Below, in pieces: positions 1 through 8,849 of a DNA stretch of 64,000 bases. The position numbers and the translations under genes are program-made. A model generated the notes under the pieces. That model was not told the origin of the DNA. It worked only from the letters and a program-made list of their open reading frames with translations, and did not search any database. How positions within the stretch are numbered: position 1 is the first letter of the stretch; each line of letters opens with the position of its first letter. This DNA comes from Bradyrhizobium cytisi (lineage in GTDB: Bacteria > Pseudomonadota > Alphaproteobacteria > Rhizobiales > Xanthobacteraceae): contig NZ_VSSR01000002.1 of the NCBI RefSeq assembly GCF_008123515.1, forward strand, positions 62,001 to 126,000, in the 5' to 3' direction.

Positions 1-1
1 G

Positions 2-829
2 CCGTCCGATCCTGCTCACGTCACCGGTCTCTTTAGAGAGCATCTCGACAATATCCGCGCGCAGGGTGAGGTCGAGGTTTCTCTCGCGGGCCGCCCGTTC
101 CGGATCAAGCGCGAATTTCTCGACGACATCGTCGAACACGAGCTGATGAAGGACGTCACCGGCCTGCACAAGGCGCTGCTGGTGATGCATTCGCCGGTCG
201 ACGATACCGTGGGGATCGACAACGCGACAAAGATTTTCGTCTCGGCGAAACATCCCAAGAGCTTCGTCTCGCTCGACCATGCGGATCACCTGCTGACCAG
301 GCCGGCCGACGCGCTCTATGCGGCCGATGTGATCGCTGCCTGGGCGAGCCGATATGTCGACACGGCAAAGCCCGCGAAAGCGATGGACCTCCCTGAGGAA
401 CCGCGGAAGGTCGTGGTCCGGGATGCCCGCAAGAGCAAGTTCAACCAGATCATCACAGTCGGACCGCATCATCTGGTAGCGGACGAGCCGGTGGCGGCTG
501 GGGGTGAAGATGCAGGTCCCGGGCCCTATGATTTCCTTCTCGCCGGTCTCGGTGCCTGCACCTCCATGACCATGCGCCTCTATGCCGACCGCAAGTCGCT
601 GCCGCTCGACCGCGTCACCGTCACGCTGAAGCATTCAAAAATCTATGCCAAGGACTGCGCGGAGTGCGAGACGCGCGACGGCATGCTCGACCAGATCGAG
701 CGCGATATCGCAATCGACGGCGCGCTCGACGTTGAGCAGCGCAAGAAGCTGATGGAGATCGCCGACAAGTGCCCGGTGCACCGGACGCTGACCTCGGAGA
801 TCCGTATCGTCACGAAGGCGGTTGACTAG
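2..829 (+). CDS. Alpha/beta hydrolase-OsmC fusion protein (5' end outside window)
   Basis: The frame is open to the left edge, so the start lies upstream. About 120 visible N-terminal residues look like the end of an alpha/beta hydrolase, with the acid loop HSPVDDTVGID and the catalytic-His region SLDHADHLLT. From about residue 150 an OsmC/Ohr-type domain follows, with GLGACTSMTMRLYAD and CPVHRTL supplying the two reactive cysteines expected for thiol-dependent peroxide reduction. Such hydrolase-OsmC fusions are a known proteobacterial architecture, and the likely role is detoxifying organic hydroperoxides or acyl peroxides in the cytoplasm. It ends 9 nt before the convergent MocR gene. The function is inferred from domains. 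Confidence 0.85.
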   Translation, partial: PSDPAHVTGLFREHLDNIRAQGEVEVSLAGRPFRIKREFLDDIVEHELMKDVTGLHKALLVMHSPVDDTVGIDNATKIFVSAKHPKSFVSLDHADHLLTRPADALYAADVIAAWASRYVDTAKPAKAMDLPEEPRKVVVRDARKSKFNQIITVGPHHLVADEPVAAGGEDAGPGPYDFLLAGLGACTSMTMRLYADRKSLPLDRVTVTLKHSKIYAKDCAECETRDGMLDQIERDIAIDGALDVEQRKKLMEIADKCPVHRTLTSEIRIVTKAVD

Positions 830-838
830 CGCGACTGC

Positions 839-2287
839 CTAGAAACATGACGCCATCGTTCGCACCGCTGCGCTGATCTCGCTCTCGCGCCAGGCCGCAA
901 AGCCGAGCAACAGGCCATTATCGCGCGGCTTGCCCAGCGCCAGGCTGGACAGGGCGCGCGTTTCAACGCCTGCCTTGACGAGCCGCTTCACCGCCGCCTG
1001 ATCGGTACGACTGCGCTTGAGGCGGGCGACGAGCTGGATGCCGCCCGATGGCACCTCGACCAAGAGCACCTCACCGAGATTGCGCTCCAGCCCCTCGACG
1101 AGGTGATCGCGGCGCGCGTGATAGAGTCGGCGCATCCGACGCAGATGCGCCAGAAAATGCCCATCAGCGATAAACTCGGCGAGCGCTTCCTGGATATGAC
1201 TGGACGCGATCAAGCCGATATGCCGCTGTGCGATCTCGAATGTGCTGACCAGCGCCGGCGGCACCACCAGATAGCCGAGCCGGATATCCGACGTCATCGC
1301 CTTTGAGAACGTGCCGACATAAAACACGCGGCCATGGGCGTCGAGCCCCTGCAAGGCCGGCACCGGCCGGCTGTCATAGTGGAATTCACCGTCATAATCG
1401 TCCTCGACGATCCAGGTCTTGCCGGGCCTGCTTGACCTGAGAAACTCGGTGCGGCGGGCCAGCGACATCAGCCGTCCGGTCGGGTGCTGGTGCGACGGCG
1501 TCATGAAAACGAGTTTGGGCACGGCCATTCCCGGCATCGGCTGCATGCCCTGCTCATCCAGCCCGATGCCGGTCACGCGCGCGCCAGAGGCGCGGAAAGC
1601 CGCCGCGGCGCCGGGATAGCCGGGATCCTCGACCCAGACGTCGTCGCCCGGGCTAACGAGCGCAGCCGCTATCAAGGTCAACGCAGCCTGTGCGCTTGGC
1701 AGGATCATGATCTGGTCGGCCCTGGCGCGAACGCCTCTGCTGGTCGCGAGATAATGCGCCAGCGCCTCGCGCAGGCGCGCTCGGTTGAGCGGACCAAGCT
1801 CGCGCTTGGCGGCGCGCACGGCGCTGCGGCGCAGGCAGCGCGCCCACACCTCGTTCGGAAACTCCCTGAAATCGCCATGCCCCGGCCGCAACGGCTTGAG
1901 CGGAGCCTGATAGGACATCGGCCAGTCCGTCTGCTTGAGCTGCGAAGCCCAAGGCGAGAGCTGCGGCCTGGCGGAGCGAACGTGCGAAGCGGCGGCGCCA
2001 GCTCCTTCGACGGGCTCAGCACCATCGACCGTCACTACAGGACGACGTCCGTGCGACGCCTGGAGATATCCCTCGGCGGCGAGCTGCTCGAACGCATAGG
2101 TGACAGTGTTGCGCGAGACGCCGAGATCGCTCGCAAGCCGGCGGCTTGACGGCAGCGCGCGACCTTTGGCGAGGCGGCCGGTCGCGATCAGGCTCCGGAG
2201 TTGGCTGGTCAGCTGGGCCACCAGCCCCTCTTCCTCGGTCCGGCTCAGGTCGATCAGACCGGAGATCATGCTTTCTGAAACTGGCAC
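839..2287 (-). CDS. MocR/PdxR-type transcriptional regulator (GntR HTH + aminotransferase fold)
   Basis: The 482-residue protein has an N-terminal GntR winged helix (about residues 12-80; ALPSSRRLASDLGVSRNTV) joined to a class I aminotransferase-like domain. The PLP-site region is visible as VEDDYDGEFHYDSRPVPALQG followed by the Schiff-base lysine segment VGTFSKAMTSDIRLGYLV. MocR proteins use PLP as a sensing cofactor to control amine, amino acid or vitamin B6 genes. The GTG at 2287 is preferred because AAGGA lies 6 nt upstream; an ATG at 2269 is the alternative. It is divergent from an EamA exporter, with repeats between them, so that exporter is the likely target. Confidence 0.9.
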   Translation of the reverse strand: MPVSESMISGLIDLSRTEEEGLVAQLTSQLRSLIATGRLAKGRALPSSRRLASDLGVSRNTVTYAFEQLAAEGYLQASHGRRPVVTVDGAEPVEGAGAAASHVRSARPQLSPWASQLKQTDWPMSYQAPLKPLRPGHGDFREFPNEVWARCLRRSAVRAAKRELGPLNRARLREALAHYLATSRGVRARADQIMILPSAQAALTLIAAALVSPGDDVWVEDPGYPGAAAAFRASGARVTGIGLDEQGMQPMPGMAVPKLVFMTPSHQHPTGRLMSLARRTEFLRSSRPGKTWIVEDDYDGEFHYDSRPVPALQGLDAHGRVFYVGTFSKAMTSDIRLGYLVVPPALVSTFEIAQRHIGLIASSHIQEALAEFIADGHFLAHLRRMRRLYHARRDHLVEGLERNLGEVLLVEVPSGGIQLVARLKRSRTDQAAVKRLVKAGVETRALSSLALGKPRDNGLLLGFAAWRESEISAAVRTMASCF

Positions 2288-2325
2288 TTTATTCCTTTCA
2301 GATCTGGCACTTTTTCAGGTGCCAG
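2281..2325. promoter_or_regulatory. Putative MocR operator: two direct repeats plus an inverted copy
   Basis: CTGGCACTTT occurs at 2281-2290 and again at 2304-2313, exactly 23 bp apart (about two helical turns). An inverted copy, GTGCCAG, lies at 2319-2325. MocR regulators such as GabR are known to bind direct repeats, often with an inverted element. The first repeat covers the GTG start of the regulator, which suggests autorepression. The third lies between a weak -35 (TTTTCA, 2312-2317) and a -10 (TATCTC, 2335-2340) for the EamA gene. Binding is inferred. Confidence 0.6.
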
Positions 2326-2369
2326 CTGGGATGCTATCTCGCAGACCGCACTGCTTCAAGGATTCTGCG

Positions 2370-3287
2370 ATGAACTCTTCCCTCTCTCCCCGCACGGCAA
2401 TCGGGCTGTTCCTCATCGTCGTGCTGGCCTGGGGCGTGAACTGGTCGATCACGAAGCAGCTCGTGCAATTCCTTCCGCCGCTCTGGACGTCGGCGATCCG
2501 GAGCTGGATCGCGCTGGCTGGGTTGTTCGTGATCCTGGGACTGAGCAACAATCTTGTGATCCCGGAGCGGCGCGACATTCCTGTGGTCTTGAGCGTGGCG
2601 CTGCTGCACATGACGGTGTTCTCGGTTCTGGTTGCGGCCGGTGTGCGCTTCCTGCCCGCGAGCAAGGCCGTCGTGCTCGGCTACACCACGCCGCTCTGGG
2701 TTGCGATTGCAGCACCCTTGCTGGGGGAAGATACGCTGACGGCGCCAAAGCTCGCGGGCGCCCTGCTCGGACTGATCGGGCTAGCCGTGATCCTGAACCC
2801 GGCATCGATCGATTGGACCAACACAAACGTCGTGCTTGGTGCCGGCATGGTGATCCTGGCCGCGATCTCCTGGGCCGCGAACATCATCTATATCCGCGCG
2901 CATCGCTGGATCGGCTCCCCGCTCCAGCTCCTGATCTGGCAGGTGCTCGTGGCAACCATCGTGCTCACAGGGTCGGCGCTGATCACGGACGGCCTGCCGC
3001 ATGCGGAGTGGTCGTGGAGGCTCGTGCTGCTGTTCCTGTACTCCGGCCTGATCGGGACAGCGCTGGCCTATTGGGCGATGTCGATGGTCAACAAGAGTAT
3101 CTCCGCCTTGACGACCTCGCTCGGCACCACCGGGACGCCGCTCGTCGGTATCGCCAGTGCGGCCGTCCTGCTGGGTGAGCCAATCGACATCAGTCTGGCC
3201 GTTGCGGCCGGACTGATCGTGGCCGGCATTGGCCTTGCGACGCTGGGCGACCGGCTGCTGCGCCGTCAGGCCACCGCGAGCGGCTGA
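2370..3287 (+). CDS. EamA/DMT family transporter
   Basis: The 305-residue membrane protein has about ten hydrophobic segments and the two EamA repeats typical of drug/metabolite exporters of the RhaT/YdcZ type. The first helix carries VVLAWGVNWSITKQL, and the second repeat starts near GMVILAAISWAANIIYIRAH. Start choice: the frame is open upstream, but ATG at 2370 gives a protein of family length that begins just before the first helix. The substrate cannot be read from sequence; the divergent MocR regulator suggests an amino acid or amine. The 3' end overlaps the convergent YeeE gene by 22 nt. Confidence 0.85.
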   Translation: MNSSLSPRTAIGLFLIVVLAWGVNWSITKQLVQFLPPLWTSAIRSWIALAGLFVILGLSNNLVIPERRDIPVVLSVALLHMTVFSVLVAAGVRFLPASKAVVLGYTTPLWVAIAAPLLGEDTLTAPKLAGALLGLIGLAVILNPASIDWTNTNVVLGAGMVILAAISWAANIIYIRAHRWIGSPLQLLIWQVLVATIVLTGSALITDGLPHAEWSWRLVLLFLYSGLIGTALAYWAMSMVNKSISALTTSLGTTGTPLVGIASAAVLLGEPIDISLAVAAGLIVAGIGLATLGDRLLRRQATASG

Positions 3288-4324
3288 ACGCGCAAGCTTC
3301 CGCGCAGGCCCGCCGTCGTACCGAGCAGGATGCCGGCAACCGCAATGAACGAGCCCAGTGCGAGCGTCGATATGCCCGTGAGCCCCTGCCCGATCGAGCA
3401 GCCAAAAGCCATCACGCCGCCGATCCCCATCAGCGCGGCGCCGCCGGCCGAGCGCAGCATGTGGCGCGGCGAGGAATAACCTTCGAGATGGAAGCGGCCC
3501 GTGGTGAGCGCAGTGACCAGACTGCCGGCAAAGACGCCGGCAACGGTCGCGATGCCGAAGTTCGGTGTCAGGCCCGTCGAGAGCATCGCGTATTGCAGGC
3601 TATCGGCGATCGGCGCGACGAAGGTGAGCGAGGTCACCGGGACGGGATTGAAGTCGTCGGCGCCGAGATAGCCGGTGACGTACCAGCCAGCGGCGACGAG
3701 AAGGCCTACGATGATGCCCGCCGCGATCTGACCCGGCGAGCGGCGAAACGCCGGATGGGCAAAGGCAAACAGGACCAGCGCTACGACGATCGCGGCAGCG
3801 CAGAGTACGCGAGAAAGAGCTTCACCAAGACCAAGCGTCGTCAACAGCGTGGGCAGCGAATTGGCGCCGGCGGTGGTTTGGGAAGCCTGAACCAGCGCAA
3901 TGCGCGCTGGCGCGATCAAACCTTTGAGCGTCATCTGCGCGGCAATGGCGAGCACGATCACGACGACGAAGGAGCGGAGATTGCCGCCGCCGAGCAGCAC
4001 CAGCGCGCGCGAGCCGCAGCCGTTCGACAGCACCATGCCGTAGCCGAACAGCAGGCCGCCGAGGAACAGCACCGGTACCGAAAAGGTCGGCTGCAGGTAG
4101 ATCGACTTGCCCAGATCGACCATGCCTTCGCCGGCGAGGAATTGGCTCATGGCAATCGCGACCGCGATCGCCAACGCATAGCTACGCACCAGCCGCCCGT
4201 CTCCCGCCGCCAGCCATCCGCGCATGCTGCTCATCAGGCAGAAACCGCTGAGCAGGCCGACGGCACCATAGACCAGGCCGATGACGAGGCCGGCGATGAT
4301 GACGAGTTGGGCGGGCGAGTCCAT
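3266..4324 (-). CDS. YeeE/YedE family (TsuA-like) sulfur-compound transporter
   Basis: The 352-residue integral membrane protein has about nine hydrophobic helices and three conserved cysteine sites: GFC near residue 29, SNGCGSRALVLL near 100, and AFGCSIGQGLTG near 310. In the family member TsuA these cysteines relay thiosulfate through the membrane, so uptake of thiosulfate or a related sulfur species is the likely role. No TusA-like partner gene is adjacent. It starts 2 nt after the oxidoreductase stop and is probably transcribed with it, and its end overlaps the convergent EamA gene. Confidence 0.85.
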   Translation of the reverse strand: MDSPAQLVIIAGLVIGLVYGAVGLLSGFCLMSSMRGWLAAGDGRLVRSYALAIAVAIAMSQFLAGEGMVDLGKSIYLQPTFSVPVLFLGGLLFGYGMVLSNGCGSRALVLLGGGNLRSFVVVIVLAIAAQMTLKGLIAPARIALVQASQTTAGANSLPTLLTTLGLGEALSRVLCAAAIVVALVLFAFAHPAFRRSPGQIAAGIIVGLLVAAGWYVTGYLGADDFNPVPVTSLTFVAPIADSLQYAMLSTGLTPNFGIATVAGVFAGSLVTALTTGRFHLEGYSSPRHMLRSAGGAALMGIGGVMAFGCSIGQGLTGISTLALGSFIAVAGILLGTTAGLRGSLRVQPLAVA

Positions 4325-4326
4325 GA

Positions 4327-5331
4327 TTACGGCTTCAGGATCACGCGATCACGCGAGGAGCCGGCGACCGCAACGTAGGCTTCCTTCGCGCGCTCGAGCG
4401 GATAGATCGCATTCGCGTTGATTGGGAACGGCCTCAGGTGGCCGCCCGCAAAGCCCGGACCGAGATCGTGCAGCACGGCGCCCGTTGCGGCCGACGACAG
4501 GCCGAGCGTGTCGATGCCGACATAGGTGTGCTGTCCCCGGTAGAATTCGAGGATGTTGAACTGCACGATCCGGTCGATCGCGGCGATCAGGATCTGGCGG
4601 CCGCGCAGCGCGAGCGACTTGTGCGCGGCCTGAAAATAGGGATCGCCGACGGTGTTGAAGACGATGTCGGCGCCGTTGCCGCCGGTCAATTCGCGCACGC
4701 GTGTGGCGGCATCGACGGCGGAAGCGTCGATGACCTCGATCGGCGCATTGCTGTGGCCTTCATAGGCTTCCGCCTTGCGCACCACGCCGACGACGCGCGC
4801 ACCCTGCCAGGTCGCGATCTGCACCGCGGCCTGACCGACCTTGCCGTTAACGCCGAACACCAGAACCGTCTCGCCGCTCTTCGGCACGCCCGCGCGGCGA
4901 AAGCCTTCCATCGCGGTGACGAAGGGCACGCCGATGCCGGCGGCCTCCTCCCACGATACGCTCTTCGGCTTCTCCACGACCGCGTCAGCTTCGACCACGA
5001 GATGGCTCGCGTGCGTACCGTCGCGGCGGATGCCGAGATCACCCGAGGAGCCGAACACCTCGCGGCCGATCGTGCCGGCCGGCCCGTCGATCACCACGCC
5101 GGCGTAGTCTCGGCCGGGCGTACGCGGGAACACGGCATAGGGCATCAGCCCGGTGGCAGCCTTGACGTCGGACGGATTGACGGCGGCGGCCTTCACCTCG
5201 ATCAGGAGATCGTTCGGGCCGCACGTCAGCATACGGCGCTCGACGCTGGGTGCAATCGCGGCGGCGTTTTCGGCCTTGGCATCGAGGCGGACGCAACGCG
5301 CCTCGACGGTTCTGGTATCGGCTGGCGACAT
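4327..5331 (-). CDS. Zinc-type alcohol dehydrogenase/quinone oxidoreductase family protein
   Basis: The 334-residue medium-chain dehydrogenase/reductase is of the quinone oxidoreductase type. The N-terminal GroES-like part has VKAAAVNPSDVKAATG and PRTPGRDYAGVV. The Rossmann part has VLVFGVNGKVGQAAVQIA for NADPH, and I see no structural zinc cysteine cluster. Start choice: the frame extends to 5538 but would cross into paaK, while ATG 5331 gives family length. It follows paaK by 52 nt containing a stem-loop, so it may be read through from the paa operon. The substrate is unknown. Confidence 0.8.
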   Translation of the reverse strand: MSPADTRTVEARCVRLDAKAENAAAIAPSVERRMLTCGPNDLLIEVKAAAVNPSDVKAATGLMPYAVFPRTPGRDYAGVVIDGPAGTIGREVFGSSGDLGIRRDGTHASHLVVEADAVVEKPKSVSWEEAAGIGVPFVTAMEGFRRAGVPKSGETVLVFGVNGKVGQAAVQIATWQGARVVGVVRKAEAYEGHSNAPIEVIDASAVDAATRVRELTGGNGADIVFNTVGDPYFQAAHKSLALRGRQILIAAIDRIVQFNILEFYRGQHTYVGIDTLGLSSAATGAVLHDLGPGFAGGHLRPFPINANAIYPLERAKEAYVAVAGSSRDRVILKP

Positions 5332-5339
5332 AGGAAAGA

Positions 5340-5357
5340 CCCGCGATTTCTCGCGGG
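5340..5357 (-). terminator. Stem-loop after paaK, partial terminator or attenuator
   Basis: On the minus strand CCCGCGA-GAAA-TCGCGGG forms a perfect 7-bp stem with a GAAA tetraloop, followed by TCTTTCC. It lies between the paaK stop (5384) and the next start (5331). The U-tract is short, so termination may be partial. Confidence 0.5.
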
Positions 5358-5383
5358 CCTTGTCGCCTTTGGGGGCGGTCAAG

Positions 5384-6715
5384 TCAATCCTTCGGCCGCT
5401 TGTCGTAAAGGCGCTTGGCCTTGCCGAGCGAGCGCTCCAGCGTGGCCGGCGCGACGATCTGCACTTTGGAGCTGACGCCGATGGTGTTCTTGATATGGGT
5501 CGAGATCCGATCTGCTTGGTCGATGAGGCCTTGTCCATCCCAGCTTTCGGGGCGCGCCTCGGCGATGATGGTCAGTTCGTCCATCCGGCCTTCGCGGGTC
5601 AATTCGAGGATAAAGTGACCGCCGCACCAGTCGGTGGCGAGCAGCACCTCCTCGATCTGGGTCGGGAACAGATTGACACCGCGCAGGATGATCATGTCGT
5701 CCGAGCGGCCCGTCACCTTTTCCATCCGCCGCATGCCTGGCCGCGCCGTGCCTGGCAACAGCCGCGTCAGATCGCGCGTGCGATAGCGGATCACCGGAAA
5801 GGCTTCCTTGGTCAGCGAGGTGAACACAAGTTCGCCCTTCTCGCCATCCGGCAGCACCGCGCCGGTCACGGGATCAATCACCTCGGGATAGAAATGGTCC
5901 TCCCAGATGTGCAGGCCGTCCTTGGTCTCGATGCATTCCTGCGCGACGCCGGGGCCAATCACCTCGGACAGGCCATAGATGTCGGTCGCATCCATGTCGA
6001 AGGCGTCCTCGATCTCGCCGCGCATGGCGTTGGTCCACGGCTCGGCACCGAAGATGCCGACCTTGAGCGAACATTGGCGCGGGTCGAGCTTCTGCCGCTT
6101 GAACTCGTCCAGGATCGCCAGCATGTAGCTCGGCGTCACCGTGATGATGTCAGGCCGGAAGTCGTTGATCAGTTGCACCTGCCGCTCGGTCATGCCGCCC
6201 GAGATCGGCACCACGGTGCAGCCGAGCTTTTCGGCACCGTAATGCACACCAAGACCTCCGGTGAAAAGACCATAGCCATAGGCGTTGTGGATGATCATGC
6301 CGGTGCGGCCGCCGGCCGCCCGGATCGAGCGCGCCACCACCTCCGACCAGGTCTCGATGTCGCGTTGGGTATAGCCGACGACGATCGGCTTGCCTGTCGT
6401 GCCGGAGGACGCATGCACGCGCACAAGCTTCTCACGCGGCACGGCGAACATGTTGAAGGGATAGTTGTCGCGGAGATCCGTCTTCACTGTGAACGGAAAC
6501 TTTGCGAGATCAGGAAGCTCGCGAAAGTCGGACGGATGCACGCCAGCCTTATCAAAAGCCTTGCGATAATGCGCGACGTTGTCATAGGCGTGCTTCAGCG
6601 ACCAGGCCAGCCGCTGCTTCTGCAACGCCATGATCTCGTCGCGTGACGCGCGCTCCTGCGCGTCCAACTCGGCCCTATAGACGTGGCCGCCTTCCTTCAG
6701 CTTCGTCGAAGCCAT
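5384..6715 (-). CDS. paaK: Phenylacetate--CoA ligase
   Basis: The 443-residue adenylate-forming enzyme activates phenylacetate to phenylacetyl-CoA with ATP, the entry step of the aerobic hybrid pathway. The P-loop-like motif VHASSGTTGKPIVVGYT lies near residue 90-110, with YGYGLFTGGLG and DIYGLSEVIGPG later and the C-terminal lid near TGRSDDMIILRGVNLFPTQIEE. The length equals that of typical PaaK. ATG 6715 (MASTKLKEGG) is chosen over an upstream in-frame ATG at 6796, which lies within the thioesterase gene. It is the last pathway gene of the leftward paa operon. Confidence 0.95.
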   Translation of the reverse strand: MASTKLKEGGHVYRAELDAQERASRDEIMALQKQRLAWSLKHAYDNVAHYRKAFDKAGVHPSDFRELPDLAKFPFTVKTDLRDNYPFNMFAVPREKLVRVHASSGTTGKPIVVGYTQRDIETWSEVVARSIRAAGGRTGMIIHNAYGYGLFTGGLGVHYGAEKLGCTVVPISGGMTERQVQLINDFRPDIITVTPSYMLAILDEFKRQKLDPRQCSLKVGIFGAEPWTNAMRGEIEDAFDMDATDIYGLSEVIGPGVAQECIETKDGLHIWEDHFYPEVIDPVTGAVLPDGEKGELVFTSLTKEAFPVIRYRTRDLTRLLPGTARPGMRRMEKVTGRSDDMIILRGVNLFPTQIEEVLLATDWCGGHFILELTREGRMDELTIIAEARPESWDGQGLIDQADRISTHIKNTIGVSSKVQIVAPATLERSLGKAKRLYDKRPKD

Positions 6716-6755
6716 TTTCGTTTCCCCACATTGATTTGTTCTCTTTATTGATTTC

Positions 6756-7205
6756 TTACTGTTCTTGCGCCGGCAACCACGTGCCGGGAATGACACGCGA
6801 ATGCCCGCGGAATTCGGCTATGACGGTATCGCCGGTGGTGACACGCACGTCATAGATGCCGGAGCGGCCGCCGCGGGTGACCTCTTTTGCTTTCGCAACG
6901 AGCCGATCGCCGAGCTTGCCCGGCTTGATGAAGGTGATCTGGCCTTGTGCAGCCACAACACGGTCATTGTGCGAATTGCAGGCAAAGGCGAAGGCGGAAT
7001 CGGCGAGCGTGAAGATGAATCCGCCATGGGCGATGCGCTGACCGTTGACCATGTCCGGCCGCACCGTCATGGCGAGCGTCGCAAAGCCCGGGCCGACCTC
7101 GACGATCTCCATGCCGAGGCCCTTTGAGGCGTCGTCCTCCGCCCACATCACATCTGCACAGGCCCGCGCGACATCCTCAGGCGACAAGGCGGCTTTGACG
7201 TTCAC
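6756..7205 (-). CDS. paaI: Hydroxyphenylacetyl-CoA thioesterase PaaI
   Basis: The 149-residue single hotdog-fold thioesterase carries the signature AHGGFIFTLADSAFAFACNS. In the paa pathway PaaI hydrolyses dead-end CoA thioesters and frees CoA when the epoxide intermediate is not processed. The GTG start at 7205 is preferred because GGGAGAAG lies just upstream and the protein then has family length; the open frame to 7325 overlaps paaE. It lies between paaE and paaK with short gaps. Confidence 0.9.
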   Translation of the reverse strand: MNVKAALSPEDVARACADVMWAEDDASKGLGMEIVEVGPGFATLAMTVRPDMVNGQRIAHGGFIFTLADSAFAFACNSHNDRVVAAQGQITFIKPGKLGDRLVAKAKEVTRGGRSGIYDVRVTTGDTVIAEFRGHSRVIPGTWLPAQEQ

Positions 7206-7260
7206 GCGCTTCTCCCGACGAAATGCTTGCTCATGATGTTCTGCTGGTTGGCCAACACTG

Positions 7261-8343
7261 TCAAACGTGGTCGTAGTCGACCACGACCCGCTCCGACGAT
7301 GGCTTGGCCTGGCAAGTGAGAACAAAACCCGCCTTCAGCTCCCACGGCTCCAGTGAATAATTGGTGTCCATCGGCGCCTCGCCCTCCACCAGCTTCGCCC
7401 GGCAGGTCGAGCACATGCCGCCCTTGCAGGCGAAGGGAAGATCGACGCCCGCGCGCAGCGCAGCATCGAGAATCGCTTCGCCGTCAGCGACCGGCACGTC
7501 GCGGCGCTTGCCGTCGATGATCAGTGATGCGATCGCCTTCGGCGGCGCATCGGGAGCAACGATCTTCTTCGGTCGCGGCTTGCCGCCGAATTCGGAGACG
7601 AAGCGTTCGACATGGATGCGGTCGTCGGCGATGCCGAGATCGCGGCAGGTTGCCTCGATCTCCTCGCTCATGCCAAGGGGCCCGCAGACGAAGACGTGAT
7701 CAACGCTCTCCGCCGGCACCAGCGAGCGTAGCAGCACCCTCACCTTGTCGTCGTCGAGCCGGCCATGCAGGATCGGGATATCCTGCTCCTCGCCCGAGAT
7801 GACGTGAAAGATCGAGAGGCGGTCGATGAAGCGGTCCTTCAGCTCCTCCAGCGCCTCGAGGAACATGATGTTATCGGTCGCGCGGTTGCCATAGAACAGG
7901 AAGAAGCGGCTATTGGGCTCGCGCGCCAGCACGCCCTTCACGATCGACAGGATCGGCGTGATGCCGGAGCCGGCCGCGAAGCCGACATGGATACGCCCAG
8001 CATCCGCCGGCGGGACCACGCCGAAGCGGCCGGTCGGGGTCATCACGTCGAGCTCGTCGCCACTCTTCAGCTCATCGGCCGCCCAGCTCGAAAACGCGCC
8101 GCCGTCGATCTTCTTCACGGCAATCCGGATCTCGCCGTCGTCAGGGCCGGAGCAGATGGAATAGGAGCGCCGCACCTCCTCCCCGTCGAGTGTGGTGCGG
8201 AGCGTGAGATACTGGCCGGGGGTAAAGGCGTAGTCGCCGGCGAGTTCACCGGGGATCGCGAAGGTCAGCGACACGGCGTCAGAGGCCTCGCGGCGGAGGT
8301 CGTTGACGGCCAGGCGATGGAAGCGCGGTGCGGCTGCGGACAT
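7261..8343 (-). CDS. paaE: 1,2-phenylacetyl-CoA epoxidase reductase subunit PaaE
   Basis: The 360-residue flavo-iron-sulfur reductase passes electrons from NADPH to the PaaA di-iron site. The FAD-binding domain comes first (RRSYSIC near residue 60), then the NAD(P) domain (AAGSGITPILSI), then a C-terminal plant-type [2Fe-2S] ferredoxin domain with FACKGGMCSTCRAKLVEG and the distal VLTCQA cysteine. The ATG at 8343 starts 2 nt after the paaD stop; a GTG at 8355 is a less likely start. It belongs to the paaABCDE operon. Confidence 0.95.
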   Translation of the reverse strand: MSAAAPRFHRLAVNDLRREASDAVSLTFAIPGELAGDYAFTPGQYLTLRTTLDGEEVRRSYSICSGPDDGEIRIAVKKIDGGAFSSWAADELKSGDELDVMTPTGRFGVVPPADAGRIHVGFAAGSGITPILSIVKGVLAREPNSRFFLFYGNRATDNIMFLEALEELKDRFIDRLSIFHVISGEEQDIPILHGRLDDDKVRVLLRSLVPAESVDHVFVCGPLGMSEEIEATCRDLGIADDRIHVERFVSEFGGKPRPKKIVAPDAPPKAIASLIIDGKRRDVPVADGEAILDAALRAGVDLPFACKGGMCSTCRAKLVEGEAPMDTNYSLEPWELKAGFVLTCQAKPSSERVVVDYDHV

Positions 8344-8345
8344 GG

Positions 8346-8849
8346 TCAATGACACTTGAAATAATCAAAGGGCTCGCGGCAGGACTTGCAGCGCCAAAGC
8401 GCTTTGCAGGAGGTCGATCCGAATTCGGACAGCAGCTCCGTCTCCTGCGAGCCGCATTGCGGGCATGTGACGGCCTGCTCGCCGAACAGCGCGCGACGCG
8501 AGTGTGAGGATTGCGGCGGCGCGATGCCGTAGGCGTGCAGCTTGCGGCGTCCCTCTTCGCTCATCCAGTCGGTGGTCCAGGCCGGCGACAGCACGGTGCG
8601 CACTTTCGGCTGACGAAAGCCGGCGCGCTCCAACGCAAGCTCGATTTCGAGCGCGATCATGTTCATGGCCGGGCAACCCGAATAGGTCGGCGTGATCGCA
8701 ACCTCGACATGGTCGCCGTCGAGCACGACATCGCGCAGCACGCCGAGATCGGCGATGGTCAGCACCGGGATTTCCGGATCGACGACATTTGCAGCAGCGT
8801 CCCAGGCGCGCCGGCGCAACTCGCTATCGTGCTCCAGCACCGTCACCAT
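8346..8849 (-). CDS. paaD: 1,2-phenylacetyl-CoA epoxidase subunit PaaD
   Basis: The 167-residue protein has an N-terminal MIP18/DUF59-type domain (VVDPEIPVLTIADLGVLRDV, TPTYSGCPAMNMIALEIE) and a C-terminal zinc-ribbon-like tail with CPQCG and CKSC plus further cysteines. PaaD is needed for phenylacetyl-CoA epoxidase activity, probably in iron-sulfur or metal centre assembly. ATG 8849 overlaps the paaC stop by 7 nt, which suggests translational coupling. An open frame reaches 8948, but the extra residues are a shadow of paaC. Confidence 0.93.
   Translation of the reverse strand: MVTVLEHDSELRRRAWDAAANVVDPEIPVLTIADLGVLRDVVLDGDHVEVAITPTYSGCPAMNMIALEIELALERAGFRQPKVRTVLSPAWTTDWMSEEGRRKLHAYGIAPPQSSHSRRALFGEQAVTCPQCGSQETELLSEFGSTSCKALWRCKSCREPFDYFKCH

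Noticed and set aside
5153..6646. 497-residue open frame on the plus strand
   Set aside because: It lies antisense to paaK and the oxidoreductase, both well supported.
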